Position numbers and translations under genes: made by a program. The notes under the pieces were generated by a model, which searched no databases, had not been told where the DNA came from, and worked only from the letters and a program-made list of their open reading frames with translations. DNA of 64,000 nucleotides, taken from assembly GCA_905178155.1 (NCBI GenBank), contig CAJINV010000008.1:3956793-4020792 (forward strand), written 5' to 3'. Source of the stretch: Amoebophrya sp. A120. Its lineage: Eukaryota; Sar; Dinophyceae; Syndiniales; Amoebophryaceae. Shown here piece by piece: positions 11,510 to 23,941 of the stretch. Numbering within the stretch: position 1 is the stretch's first letter; every line of letters starts with the position of its first letter.

Positions 11510-14500
11510 ACGACGAGTAGCACTTCTACAATCGGAATCGGACAACTGATGAAAATAAGCAAAAAGATGTTTGGAGAAGATGGAGAAAAATAAAAACACT
11601 TCTTCCACATCCTTCTACTCATGTCGTCTCCGAGGAACAGCTCTGCTTGTTGAAAACGTCGTCCAGAAACAATCAACATACTTCTTCAACTTCTACTTCT
11701 TACACGAAGTTCCATTGCTTCGCGCGTTTGAAGCACCAGGGAACTGCACTTACAATAACATCAACATCAACTACTCCACGCCAGCGACGGAGCTACGAAA
11801 ATAAGTCACCTGGTGACTGTAGCAACTTCTGGCGCTCGTCCGTCCTCTCTGGCATTGTTCCGGGAAGATTATGTGTTCGCGAATTTAACAACTCGACAGG
11901 AAGCACATCATGATACATTTTGCGCTGCTGGATTCATCAATTTCCGGCTATTTCTGATGCAGAAACTACAGAAATTCGTCGCTCTTCTTCTCTCTCAGCT
12001 CCTGTAGTAGATGTCTCACAAGAAGAACAACAATTTACAACAGAACTTCATCGGTCGCCTGCCGGTCTTTAGCTGCGACTAGACCTAATCTATCATCTTC
12101 ATAATGCTATTAAAATGTAGCTTAGCATTGTGGATTTTCGTTCACCTGAACGTCAAAAAACAACTTCTTCTTCTTCTCTTTCAAAAAACAACTGCATCAT
12201 GGTGCTTCTTCGCGGTGTGGAGATGGGAACAGTGGCGGGCGAAAGTGAACGAAAGTAAGACGAACGTGTGAAATCTTATGGGCGGCGCAAACAACTTCTT
12301 CGCGAGGGTACTAGAAGAAGCAACAAGAAAGACAACACTTAGGAGACTCCAGACTTGAGCGACATCAAGACGACCATTCCTCCGGTCGTTCCCGTTGTAC
12401 TTCTACCCGACGAGGACGACTCTGTGAGGAATAGAAGTTGTAGGGGAACATGTTTCTTCCGGGCTCTCTTCAGACTAATGCTGATAGATGTGAAGACGGC
12501 AGTAAGTAAGTATGTAGACAGGCCGTGCTTGTCGTGGCTGAGGCAATTGCTCTTTTCCAGGTAATGTCGTCCTCCAACAAGCACAAGCACCGAGGGAGAT
12601 TACAGAATTGTGCCTGATGTAATATAAGAATCGAGCACGCCTCCAGAACCAGAAGAGCTATTCTTTTCTCCATGTTCATTTCCTGCTTCTGTTGCATAGT
12701 AGAGGCCATAGACTGTCGCATAGAGGAAGCCGTGCTTTATAGTGCTTGTGCTTGAAGATTTTTAGATTTTTTCGAAAAAATTAAATTATGGCTACGGTGC
12801 TTTTTTTTCAAGTTACCGTGAGAAGCCAGCGCTCTTGAGCTGTAGTTGCAAGGACTGCTTGTAGAACAAGTGCTATTTCTTCAGTTTCAATTTTTCACGG
12901 AGAACTTGCGTCGGACTTTAGATTCGTTGGTACTTATCGCTTTCAGCAGCAGCCAAAAATTAATCTCGAAAAATAGCGACCTAGAACTTCCATGCATAGC
13001 TGGCACACTGTCACTGACAACATGGTCAACATGGTGCATCGGCACTGTATCACCCTGGTGCCCTGCCTACCTTACAACATCGGAGCTGCTCGAGCAGTTC
13101 CTCATACATATCGATCCTCGCGCTTTCGCGGTAGTTGCGGTTGTTCTCTTTTTCCATACTGGTATCACTGACACTGACTGTTTTCATCACATCTGGGGAA
13201 GGATAGAAGAATTTGAATTTACTGCGATTTTCACTATATTAATATTTGTTCGAACAGTAGTTTTAGTTTTTACTTACAAGCTCTTTTATGCATCTTATCC
13301 TATTAACTTTCTTAGTCCGAGTGTCACAGAAAATGTTGACAGCTACATTCCTGCAGCAAACTACACCTTCTTTCAGTATAAACTAAACAACTTGCAATGG
13401 CATTTTTATGTTATTCACCAAATATCTTCAGATAAGTTTAACTTTCTTACTTGGGGGGCAATGCGGCCAAAAATTGTACTTTTACTTTTCTTTTTTCGTT
13501 TTCCGCCGGTAATAATGCAACTTTTACAGTCGGTAATGATGCAACTAGGATTAGTAGCGGTAGAGGTAGTAGGCTCTAGTACCGAAAATCGCTAAACTAT
13601 GGACTTGCACCACCTGCTAGTGTGACAATCAGAATTGTATACCTTTACCTGCCACGCCTAACTACTTTTAGTTTTAATTGGATGACCTCTTCGCATTTAC
13701 CTCTTGGTCTTGACTCAGTGACAGCAGCGGCACAACGACAACGACGACATTTCCTGTCACCGTAAATTATTCCCTTGTTTTCATAGCTACCTTTCTTTGA
13801 CCACTCAGAGGTTATCTTCTGCTGCTGCTGCTGCTCGGTATTAAAATAGGACTTTTCGTTCCGGTTTTTACCGAAAATAAATGATATCGTCCAACGAGGA
13901 AGAACTTCGCTTTGTACAGAATTTCTTTTGGGGAACACTTGAACCACTCGCAGGAGATGTTGTAATGCGATGCTATCACAAAAAGTAACGAACACTGTGA
14001 ACATTATACTTGATTCCAGCAAAGCAACACACTCGGAGACTGGCCGCCAGCAGCTAGCGCAACGCGATTCGATGTTGTCGTAATATGTGTAGCTCCACGT
14101 AGAAGTAGTTGCTTCAATCAATATCAGTTGTGATTCGAGGAGATTATTTCACAGCGTTGCAGCGCCTGCTTTCGACATTTATTTTCATTTTCATGCTGAT
14201 ATAATTTCATTCGGTGGGATCGCGATCTTCGTCCATGGTATGTAAGAATTCATCAACATTTCGACGTACGTCTTCGTTGCACCGCAAATATTTTTTTCTC
14301 CGTTGCTAGGCCTTGGCATTTTCAATCATGTTGCTCGTCGTGAGATGAGCATACTTAAACAAATAAGTAAGTACCAAAGTGGTGTCCTTCTGCTTCCACG
14401 ACAACGAACTAGTGCCTAAAGGTAAAGCCGAATCGTAAATGAAAAAACAATTATCGTGTGTGCTCAACATCGTGCACGCGGGTGCCATTGTTCGACGAGA

Positions 14501-15185
14501 ATGTCGTCTTTCGTCTGTAGCTATCTGGGACAAAATAAATGCAATCGTCGTAAAGCTGCCAAGTGGTCCAAGCTCCCTTGTCGGTCTGCTTTCTTGCTCA
14601 CGTGGACTGGTTGACGTGACAACGGGGACCGTGGTAATATTATGTCACTGATGTATAGAAAATAAAAATTTTTTTCTTTTTGAAATTGGGCTGGGTCGGG
14701 AAGAATATACTTACTAGATACAACGAGCTTGCGGACTACAAGACGAGGTCACCAGCACGATTTATTTTCCCAAGCAGAAACTACATTATTTTCTAGTATT
14801 AGAACTAGACACGTAGAAGAGGACAGAAAGCTGCGAAGGTAATTAGTTAGAAGCAAGGCCGAAATCAGTATCAGCAGTGGAGGTGCAACTACAACAACTA
14901 CAACTGCAGAAAACTTCTCCTGTCTATGCAATGCCAATGATTCCACGTCACTTCTCGTTGTCGTTCTCATTCAACCTCCGGAGGGCAGCCACGTAAAAAT
15001 CGGCTTAAGTTCTTCGTGGACCGAGACTCTGGGTAAAAACTAATGTAACTCAAGCAGAAGCTGAAGCCGGCCGTGCTCCACCACCACAACTACTCGGCTA
15101 AAACTCGCTTGCTTTTTCCGACCATCAATACACTGGACGCTGCTTGGATAGGAGAATTCTCCGAGGACAGGGCCGTCGACGTAAA
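11510..15185. other. Long gene-poor stretch
   Basis: No gene is supported. The longest frame, 12846-13595 on the + strand, is T-rich, hydrophobic and of odd composition, with no splice or domain support. A 158-codon minus frame at 13645-14121 is equally unconvincing. Short introns or a non-coding RNA cannot be excluded. Confidence 0.45.
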
Positions 15186-16180
15186 ATGCCGGTCTCGAAC
15201 ACCGATCCCCTTCTACGCACGGATGGGTTCCGCAGGTCAAGATCCTCCACCCCCATGTCGGGACAGGCGCTCGTGGAGAAATTCTCCAAGACTTACTCCG
15301 ACAGGTATAGATCGATCCCTGCCAACATGTGGCACTTATGTGGTTCTAGTCGTCTATCTGTGCTGCAGCTGAATCAGAAACTATAACTAACAAAATCGAC
15401 GACAAAAACTCAAATAAAGAAAAATAAGGCAAACGAAGCACGACCTTTGTTCATCATCCCGTATAAGTCACTCTTTCTCCATAAAGATCGATCCTCATGA
15501 TGAAGCTGGAACACCAACATTTTCTCTTCTATCAGGTTCAATTTCGTGACCCATTCCCCACCCAAGTTCAGCATGCGACCTCGCGTGAATTTTGGCGCGA
15601 TGCCCGCCTTGTCCGACGGCGGGAAGTACACGATAAAGAGAAAAAAGTCCGCCATAGACCGAACCTTTCGAAAACACGTAAGAAGTTGGTCCGCGACCGA
15701 TGTCAACGTGTGGTTTAAGGACGCGCTCACGAGAAGAGACCGGACCGAGCTGCTGTCACATATTCCGCCGATCGAAAGCGAACTGGATGGGAAGGAAATA
15801 TTGACCTGGACGAAGTACTGCTAATTATTTTTCTGATGCATATAAAAAAAAGCACTTGCACTACAATGAATGAACAAGTTCCAGTGCAGCGTGAGAAAGC
15901 TGTGCGTGAGAAATTTCAATTGGTTATGTGAATAAAGAACTCAAATTCTATCAGGGCCAAGTTTCGGGACGATGTTTGCCGTGGAGATGGAGAACTGGGA
16001 GCTAGTTTGTGGTCAGAATTGCGGTTCAACATAGAGGAATATCTCGCCATATCCATTGCAAATATCATGTCTGAGGCGGCTGGACAAATGAAAAAGTTTT
16101 TCATTTTCATCGTCCAGGTTTTTTTCCATCATGCTCGCCGGCGACGGCCAACACGTTGCCTGGAATGCAGCGTCTTGTAG
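15186..16180 (+). CDS. Small protein with possible SAM-like domain
   Basis: Three exons, 15186-15304, 15536-15814 and 15955-16180, are joined by two phase-2 GT-AG introns (donors GTATAG and GTACTG, both acceptors TATCAG) and give 207 residues. The middle of the protein reads WSATDVNVWFKDAL, then a stretch ending ELDGKEILTWTK, then a DGELGASLWSEL segment. That order (W-s-x-x-D-V-x-x-W, then D-G-x-x-L-L, then L-G-x-x-x-x-L) resembles a sterile alpha motif domain, a protein- or RNA-binding helical module. The match is by eye only. The start is the first ATG in the open frame, so an upstream exon is possible. The last 50 residues have no recognisable motif and the real end could differ. Confidence 0.5.
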
Positions 16181-16751
16181 TATTTTTACATACTGATACA
16201 TCATGATATAGGAGAAGATAGTGATAGAGGTAGTACTTCGAGAGCTTATTTCACGCACCAGAAGGCCTTATTCTTCATGAGGGGTTGCCACCTTTCAGCG
16301 TGACGTGGCTACATCTGTCGAGCATCACAAGTTTACTCCTTTCCAGACGCAGGAGACATATTTTCAATGCATACACTACGCACGGCTACGACGATCTGGC
16401 GCACGCCGTGAACTTCACAAAGTACTAACTCCTGTTGATGTAGCACTAGTGCGACTGCGAGTGCCTCTCTCTGTTTACAATAACAATCGCCACACATGCA
16501 CATGGTCGTGCTGATGCACTAGTCATAGCATGTTTGATGTTTCAAAATCAAAAGCAAAACTCTCACGAAGCAGCGACTTTCTTGTCGTTCTTGTTGCGCC
16601 ACAACTCCTCCAGCGCGCAGGTCACTTCGCTTGTCGGGCGTCGAGTTGTCTGATGAAGTAGAAGTGTAAAAACGATTCTATTTCGAGATGATGAAAATTA
16701 TCCCACCTCCGCTCCTGCAGGTATTGCGCCCCCCGTTGGTCCTGTCGCGGC
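16181..16751. other. Intergenic, no gene seen
   Basis: Short frames only. Sequence just before 16752 could include an upstream exon of the PG-rich gene, since a GCAG acceptor lies at about 16718-16721, but the join cannot be shown. Confidence 0.4.
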
Positions 16752-17754
16752 ATGCTGGACAAGCAGAAGAAGGGCACCGAGCCACCCGGCCCCGGTCGCT
16801 ACCGCGCCCCGAGCTCCCTGGGCATGTCGGAATCCGGAAAAGGCCACCCAACCATACGGCAACTCGGACGGTTCGCCATGCCGCAAGCAGAGAGGATGGC
16901 AAAACCCAACAAGAACCCGGGTCCGGGGGCCTACTTTACGCCGGTCGGGAAAGACCACAGGCTGGTCTGGGCGCCAAAGTGGAGCGTCACAGGAAGGGGG
17001 GACTGTACTTATCCTTTGTTATTCTGTTAATATTGTTTCATTGTTAAACGTTTTGGTTTTCCATTCCTTCGGATTCATACTTCTCGTTTTCTCAAGAGCA
17101 AGCAGGTTTTTGTACACCACTACTTACATTTGAAAAAATGAACAGCCGTCCTGGTAAACAAAGAGGGCGGCCCGCTCGGTGCTTACGACGTCGACAAGCT
17201 GACCCGAAACGGCCCCGTCACCGTCCCGGCCTGGAGTTTGAAGGCCCGCATAGAAGACAAGACTGTCGCGCAGCGCAGCCCTGGACCGGCACGCTACGAC
17301 CAGTACGGGAGTAAGAAAAAGATGCCCGGCGGTATTGTGAGGAAAAAAATCCCCCCTCCCCATATCGAAAAGGCACACCTCAGAAAATTTGCCATGCTGA
17401 TTTGCGACCACAAATCGTCTCTGTCTTGCAAGAAGGCAACCGCACAGGTCCCGCGGCATTATGTAGGCGGTTCGTGATGCTATTGGGCCTACAAAGTCGA
17501 CGCTTTTCATGCTAATCACCTAGGCCAACACCTCTCTACTCGGGCTTGATATGGGCCTGCAGTCCTCTACTGCAAGAGAGATCCGATTTGTGTAAGCAAA
17601 TCCAGCATTTGAGACCTCGTTTCGATATGGGAAGGGCGGATTTTTCCTTTTGATAGGCGGCGACTTCTGCTACTGGCCCACCCAGGGGGAGGAAACCTCC
17701 AAGAACATCACGCGGAAACCCGCCTGGTCCTTCCGCACGGCATGGCGGAAGTAG
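16752..17754 (+). CDS. STPGR (SHIPPO-type) PG-rich repeat protein
   Basis: Exons 16752-17004, 17146-17310 and 17657-17754 join in phase (both introns GT-AG and phase 1) to give 171 residues. The protein holds repeated Pro-Gly-Pro turns of the sperm-tail PG-rich type: EPPGPGRYRAPSS, NPGPGAYFTPVG and SPGPARYDQYGS. They alternate with P-A-W-S segments (APKWSVTG, VPAWSLKA, KPAWSFRTAWRK). Family members (outer dense fibre 3, SHIPPO, CIMAP) are microtubule-associated and often lie inside flagellar or cytoskeletal microtubules, which fits a flagellate. Skipping 17311-17656 joins the two halves of a PARYDQYGS-GGDF segment cleanly. A 5' exon could be missing. The repeat identification is fairly secure; the cellular site is inference. 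Confidence 0.75.
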
Positions 17755-19112
17755 AATATACAGTAAAACATCCTGTTTGATATATACGTTGTAATTACAT
17801 CACGGCTTTTTTTCTCCAGAAGTAGAAGCCTGTGTCCGGTGTACAATAAACTCCCGTTTTGCGGGAAGATACAATCAGTTTGACGTAAATTTACCTCGAA
17901 TAAAGACAATTTGAGCTAGCATTCGACTCATAGTTATGGCCTTAATAATATCGGCATTTTTTGGCTAATCTTTGCTCATCACATTTTTGACTAGCTACTT
18001 TTTCGTTTTGATTTATGTACGATACGCATGTGCATTGTTCAACCGGCATAATTCTGAAAAATGTACACTTGGCTTTGAAAATCATGGCAAGCAAAAGGAT
18101 GGATTGATCCGCCTCTTCTTGAAGATGGTGGCTCTACTTGTATAATTGTTGGCATGCTACTTGGTGCTTGAAAATTATGACAGACTAGCATCGGCTACGC
18201 AAAAAAGCTCTCTTTCAGACAGCCTCTTCGCCTGCGATATCCAATGTAGAAGTACACATTGTGAGGCGTCAGAGGAACGTGGTCTGTGAGACCAGCACCC
18301 GACATCGTCCCCGTCATCAATCTGCCGGACGAAAGGATCTTCGAGGCGGGACCGGCGGGCGACCGCACGCACACAGATTTTAGTACTGCGTGGGATCCTC
18401 CCCGCGAGGACTAATAGTACGTAAATACAAAGATGGAGTAGAGCGTTTTTATTTGCGTCTTTTTTTTTGCCGAGCGCGAGCCGGAATTTTTGGAATTCTG
18501 ATCTTCGCGAGATTCAGTGCCGGTCGTTCGAAACGTCGCCCTGTGGAGCACTCTACTTCATTCGGTCTTTTTTTTCTTCGTGCAGAGAGCAGCGCATGAT
18601 CTGCTCTACAAGCCATAATGGATGCTGCGCTTGCAGTTCCGCTGGATCACGATGAAGACGTTGCGATAGCAGCACGAGGTTCTCGGTTCCTTCAATTACC
18701 TCAGTACCCCCTTAATATTTGCTTTGGGCACTGGGCACCTCACCATTGATGTTTCACTTGGTGGATGATGACAGGGCTCTGCGAGCTATTACGGGTGTCT
18801 ATTGTCTTAATATTTGCTTTGAAGATTTTACTTTTAGGAGGTCTCTTCAATGTCTTCATGGTGGTGGTCAGAAAAATAAGTAGTCAATTAGTGACGAGTG
18901 TCTCAACATGTGTTTGTAACATGTACAAAGATAGATGTTCAGGAACCATCGTCCGATATTAAAACCGTTTGTTAGAGGCACCAACGCAACATCATGTGGC
19001 AGATAACCATCTTTTCCATGTGGCGCACGAGATGAGGATGATTTACTTCGTTTGAATAAACCCATTCTGAGCTGCTCCTCTCCGTGGTCCGTCGCAGAGA
19101 AATAGAAATAGC
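17755..19112. other. Intergenic, no gene seen
   Basis: Only short unsupported frames. The final bases before 19113 (AGCATGGGCC context) are the leader of the kinase gene. Confidence 0.5.
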
Positions 19113-21448
19113 ATGGGCCAAGCCGTGTCTGCGCTTTCCCAGAAAGTCAAGCCCAACGCCAGTGCTTCGTCCGTCGTTCCGTCGCCCGCGAGTAAGCGCA
19201 CTAAGGAGCTGCTGGACCAAGAGAATGAACAGCCGTGGATTACCGCGCCCTCCTTGCAGCACCTACGCTCCATTGTGGAACAGGCGGGGACAAGGATAAA
19301 CTTGAACAGCTTCGAGGTAAAGGCGACGATCGGAAAGGGAAATTTCGGCCGGGTCCGGATGGTGCGCTTCAAAAACTCGCCCGACACCACCCCGTTCGCG
19401 CTCAAGATCCTGCACAAAATGAAAATCGCGAACGAGTGGGGCGGCAGCATTTCCCACGCGGCCCGGGCAGTTTTGCGGGAGACAACAATCTTGCAAGCTG
19501 TGGAGAACCCGTTCATTGTGAACGTTTTGAAGGTACTGAGCGATATTGCACTCGTGAAAGAACAAGAGCCGTAAGCTTATGAAAAATTTTCTGTGCGCTA
19601 TTTCTTCTACTTGTTGGACTCGTTACGTTCGTTCTGACTTCTTCATCAATAATTACGTATTCTGTGCTCCTGGTGGAGGAGAAGGCATTGGTTGATGTTG
19701 ATCGGTAATCATGTACGTTCGCTGCGCCACCATCTTTTACTAGGTCTTCCATAACGAGAAGAAAGTTTTCATTCTGATGGAGTTCGTCAATGGCGGGGAG
19801 ATGTTCCGGCTGATACACAAGACCAACGGCCTCACGTTGGACCTGATCCAGTATTTCGGCGCCGAGATCGTGATCACAATGCGGCACCTGCATGACCGTT
19901 TCGTTTGCTACCGCGATCTGAAGCCCGAGAACGTGTTGCTCGACTATCCTCTGTAAAAACGCCCTCAGATGACCACAGTCGAGGTCGGAAAGAACCTGCT
20001 ATACAGTTTCAGTCCAATAAGTTTTGCTTTTGGCTGCTGCCGCGCATGACAAGTTTGAGTCTGTGGTGTAGTACTACGGGGACGGTTTTTCAGAGGATGC
20101 TGGTTGCTCCGGCCACATCAAGCTGATTGACTTTGGTTTGGCGAAGATCCTGGAAAAGCAGAACGATTTCAAGACCCGCACCTGCTGTGGCACCCTGTGC
20201 TACCAAGCGCCGGAGGTCATTCTCAACAAGGAGTACTCGTTTCAAGTCGACTGGTGGGGCGTTGGCGCCTTCATTTTCGAAATGATGAGCGGAAAAGCGC
20301 CCTTTGGCAACGACAACACCTTCGCAATACAGCAACGTACCAACATATTCATTTTCATATCTGATTCACATTTATGGATTTTCGAGTTTTTCCTTGCACA
20401 ACGCCGCCTTTAGCTTGGTCGTGTGTTTTGTTGGTCATCAAGAAGCAAACAAAAACTTCTCCTCGCGCATCCGTGGTTGATCTCTGTGAGAATCAATTTA
20501 TGCAGCGGACCCTGCTTTTATTTCTATGAAGAACCATCGCCATGCATGATGCAAAAAGAAAAACAATCAAAATTTGCACCAAAAAAAAGGTATCCTCTCC
20601 ACCTCCATCCTGTGGCCAAAATCCCGAGACGTTGCCCTGGTGCGCAACAAGCCGCTCTCTTCTATGGCGTTCTCAACTGTTACATTCTCAACTGTTACAT
20701 GAATTCGCGATGCAAGAATGGCAAAAGTCAAAGGGGTGACCTTGCGCGTCTAGCATGACAGATTTGGCACAGATTCTCAGCCTGTTTGGCTCTTCGAGAA
20801 TTTGTCATGCGGAGCAGCTTGATCGTATCAGTTCTAATTGTGATTTTGCATGACAAATCGTGTAACAGTTGAGAATGTAACGTCTGAGAACGCCATATCT
20901 TCGCTCATTTCCCAGTTTCTGACGCAGAAACCGGAAAAGCGGCTGGGATCCGCCGATCCCATGAAGATCGAGAAGCACCCGTTCTTTCAAACGATCTACT
21001 TCGAGTCCATCCGGAAACGCGCCGTCAAGCCACCGTACCGACCGAATCTGTCCTCCGCGGAGGACTTCTCCATGTTTCCAAAATACGCCGAGTCGGTGGA
21101 GGACTCTATGCCGGACCTGTATCACGTGAAAAAATGTCTGGGTCTGGAAGAATGGAAGGCTTGTCATGCTTGTCTGGCATGACCCATGATGCTTGTATAA
21201 TGCATGACCCAGCATCACAGATTTTTGGAAAGCTTCCTGATGCCATTTCCGCATGACAAATGCCCTCCTTGCGTAGCACAAATGTGGCTCCTCTTGCTGG
21301 TCAACATGCAATACAGATTCTTTTAGAGTCCAAAGCTAGCATCACAAGTTCCAACTTTCCAGACCCAGACATTTTTACATTTGATAACCTGAGTAAAAAG
21401 GACAAACAGGCCTGGATCCACGAGTTGAATATGCCGCTGTGTCATTAG
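19113..21448 (+). CDS. AGC-type serine/threonine protein kinase, N-myristoylation signal
   Basis: Exons 19113-19532, 19744-19944, 20105(or 20096)-20336, 20590-20662, 20903-21119 and 21392-21448 give about 400 residues. Seen motifs are the glycine loop IGKGNFGRV (73-81), the lysine in FALKIL (K98), the Glu in LRETTIL (E123), catalytic YRDLKPEN (D198), metal-binding DFG (about 216-218) and APE (about 242-244). The C-lobe has LISQFLTQKPEKRLG and an AGC tail with PPYRPNLSS. YRDLKPEN and the tail place it near the PKA/PKG/Akt group. The N-terminus MGQAVS fits N-myristoylation, suggesting membrane attachment. The activation segment TCCGTLCYQAPE is unusual: the T-x-CGTPEY consensus is changed at Pro and Glu. 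Two introns are intact introners and a third is a decayed one. No cyclic-nucleotide domain is present. Confidence 0.88.
19945..20099. mobile_element. Decayed introner, family D, in kinase
   Basis: The left end TATCCTCTGTAAAAACG and the right end CGGTTTTTCAGAGGATG are inverted and resemble family D. The right end is ATG instead of ATA and no clear 5-bp duplication remains. Skipping 19945-20104 gives NVLLD-CS-GHIKLIDFG, the usual spacing for this kinase motif. Entering at 20096 instead adds three residues and is also in frame. Confidence 0.65.
20663..20897. mobile_element. Introner, family G, in kinase
   Basis: Ends TATGGCGTTCTCA and TGAGAACGCCATA, with target duplication TCTTC on both sides (20658-20662 and 20898-20902). 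Removing 20663-20902 (240 nt) gives PLSSLISQFL in frame. About 96% identical to the copy at 50203. Confidence 0.9.
21120..21386. mobile_element. Introner, family A, in kinase
   Basis: Ends TATCACGTGAAAAAATGTCT and AGACATTTTTACATTTGATA with duplication ACCTG on both sides. Removing 21120-21391 (272 nt) shifts frame by exactly the amount needed and gives SMPDLSKKDKQAW. Confidence 0.92.
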
Positions 21449-22363
21449 AACCCATGTTGAGGCCGCCGCCGCCTATCGTAGTATACAAACCAAAATCAAA
21501 ATGAAATATAAGATCAGTGGCAGTATTTCAACGTGTAGTTTTTGGAGGCAAACTCCTTGAACAACAGTAACAAAAACAAATTTTCTGGTAGTGGTAGCTT
21601 AGAGTAAAAACCTACAGCACTGGAATGCTGTCAGGGCGTCGTGTTTGAAATGATATATCCATCTTGTGCCAGTTGTAGTGTAGCAGAAACTGAAAAATGG
21701 GCTGACTCAAACTCTTGTATGTGTATGATGCGAATAAGATATGTCCATGATTGTAAAATGGCTTCGAAAATCAAAATTCGAATTTCTCAATGTCAACTCC
21801 CAAGGTCGCGGCGAAGGAGGGTCCTCTCTTTTCTTCTGTTCATCGATCCGTGTTTCTTCCTTGGTTCTGCTTGAGTTTTGAGGAAGAAGAATTCGTAAAA
21901 AAGCTCGTCGTTCTCATCTCGTGAAACAAGGCAACGACCCAGAGAGAAAGTAAATTCATCCATCGCGCTTGAAGGGAACTCTTTGTGCAAGCTCGTTCTG
22001 GGAGAAAAATTTGACCACCACCACGACATCAAGACCATTATGACTCGAATTACGTTTAGTTGCGGTAGAGGTCGTCGTCGTGGTGGTCCAAAATCATCTG
22101 TCAAGTCGCAAACGTCGTGCCATTTGTTTTTATGCTTTCTTGCAACATTCCGTCGTAGAAGGAGAAGCAGATCACGATCCGGTGGTTTGTACATGATTGT
22201 TTCTCCAGTATTCCTTTCTGCTTTGGCCACCGCAGTTGAGGTTTCATTAGTTTTCAATTTCATCATTCAAAGCACCAACATTATAAGATCCGGAAACAGT
22301 ACGCGGTAAAAATTTGAATTTCGACCCCGGACCTCGAGATTTTTTATCTTGTACGAGCAAAAC
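21449..22363. other. Intergenic, no gene seen
   Basis: Short frames on both strands, none with domain or splice support. Confidence 0.5.
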
Positions 22364-22814
22364 ATGGTAGAATTCGATGACAGCGAGGAAGAGGGCAATA
22401 GCCCCGGCGCTGGAGCAGCTGGAAAGAAAGGCGGGAAGGATCCAACACAGGCAGTGAAAGGTACTATTCCATCTACTTGATTGATGTTACGTCAAAGGCT
22501 CTGGCACAGTAATAAGACTGAAGACAGCAGTTTGGTATATTAGGAACCAGCAGGCAGCCCCCACCTCCAGGGTTATTTGTGATTGAACGTCTTTCTCATG
22601 TTCTTGGTAAAAGTATCCTCCTTCTTGTCCACCAGATCTCATGAAGCTTGCCCGAGGGAAGCTGGATAACACCAAGAAGCAGCTGGACGCGAACAGCGAC
22701 AAGGTGCAGCTTTTGAAATCCGAGTTCAAAACCTTGAAGAGGCAAAACGTGCACCTTGCGAAGCAGCAGCAGGGCGCCATACAAGAGCTCGAAGCAGGAC
22801 TGACAACCAAATGA
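22364..22814 (+). CDS. Small coiled-coil protein, 91 residues
   Basis: Two exons, 22364-22460 and 22636-22814, joined by a phase-1 GT-AG intron (donor GTACTA, acceptor CACCAG), give 91 residues. The N-terminal third is acidic and Gly-rich (EFDDSEEEGNSPG), followed by a basic GKKGGK patch. The rest is one predicted long helix with heptad spacing of Leu, Val and Ile from about residue 34 to the end (KLDNTKKQLDANSDKVQLL and onward). Size and architecture suggest a small scaffold or microtubule-linked helix protein, but no family is recognised. Confidence 0.65.
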
Positions 22815-23941
22815 TCTTGATTTCGATTTCTTGGAAGAGGATCAACATCATAGGCTTCAATTTTATCAGGAGTAGGTGATGAATGAACAAGGTCGCGGAC
22901 GAGACTTCTCAGGAATTTAGTTTCCGACCAGCTCCTCGAATAAAGCACCCTTGCTGCGCAGGCGCAGAAAAAAAAGTTAACATGTTGAAAACCGGGCTCG
23001 TTGGGGAGAAAGAGAAACGACTCTTCACCCTCGTTGTTTGGACGTTAAGCGAATCCGAATCAAAATTCCGTGTGTGCCTGGGGCTGGGGCTTGAGAGAAG
23101 CCGACCGACCAAGTGAGCTGTACTTGTGTTCACTCAGTGCCCAGAAGATCGCTGGTCTATATTAATCCGGCGCTAGATGCAGCAGCTATGAAGGTTTTGA
23201 CTATCGTGGATCAGTATGAACTCGATGACAATGTATCAGATACAGATTTTATTTCTATCCGTACAATTATAAAATTATCGAGGATGTCGTCAATGAGGTC
23301 TGTGATACCCATCAAAGCGGTCGCTCGGTAGTACGTGTGTAGCGAATAAATAGCACTGGCATGGATATTAAGTCGGCAATGTTTTCGGTCGTGGTGGAGT
23401 TGGAGCTTTGAATGATTCCGCTGCCAGTCATCTCTGGTGTGTGATGACGCTCTGTCAGTCACACCAAGTGGCTTCCGTGTAGTAGCTTCCAAAGTGGAGT
23501 ACGAGTAAATCGGTGCTGATATTAAAATAAAAAAATCGGTGGTCGTGAAGATGTTGATGTAGTGTATTCTAAGCCCGCCCGACGTTCGGTCAATATACTC
23601 AGCTTTCGTTCATATGGTTTCGGACGGTCATGGCTATGCATATCCAGGAATAAAAAAATCAGTATTCGTAATTGTATTTTTTGAATTGTCTTCTCACAAA
23701 GCACCGTACGCCTGATACTAACTCGTACTACTCACAATGAATCAACAAACAGTCCCGTTGTACGACCCCGACGAGTACATCAACATCATCCCACCGAATT
23801 AAGTTTTTCTTTATTCGCTACGTAGTATTTATCCTATTCCCCCAACTGTATTCTCACTTATTAAAATTCGTTGATCTTTGAGCGACAAGGAATGTTGCGA
23901 CACATCATCAACCCACGAACACGACAGCACCATCAATCATC
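22815..23941. other. Intergenic, no gene seen
   Basis: Nothing recognised. Open frames are short and AT-leaning. Confidence 0.5.

Noticed and set aside
12846-13595. 249-codon plus-strand open frame
   Set aside because: T-rich, irregular composition, no splice partners, no start context and no recognisable domain. It is probably chance or an unusual non-coding stretch.
13645-14121. 158-codon minus-strand frame
   Set aside because: The only sizeable minus frame in a gene-free area. It has no domain, its composition is unlike the confirmed genes, and the Gln run comes from a short triplet repeat.
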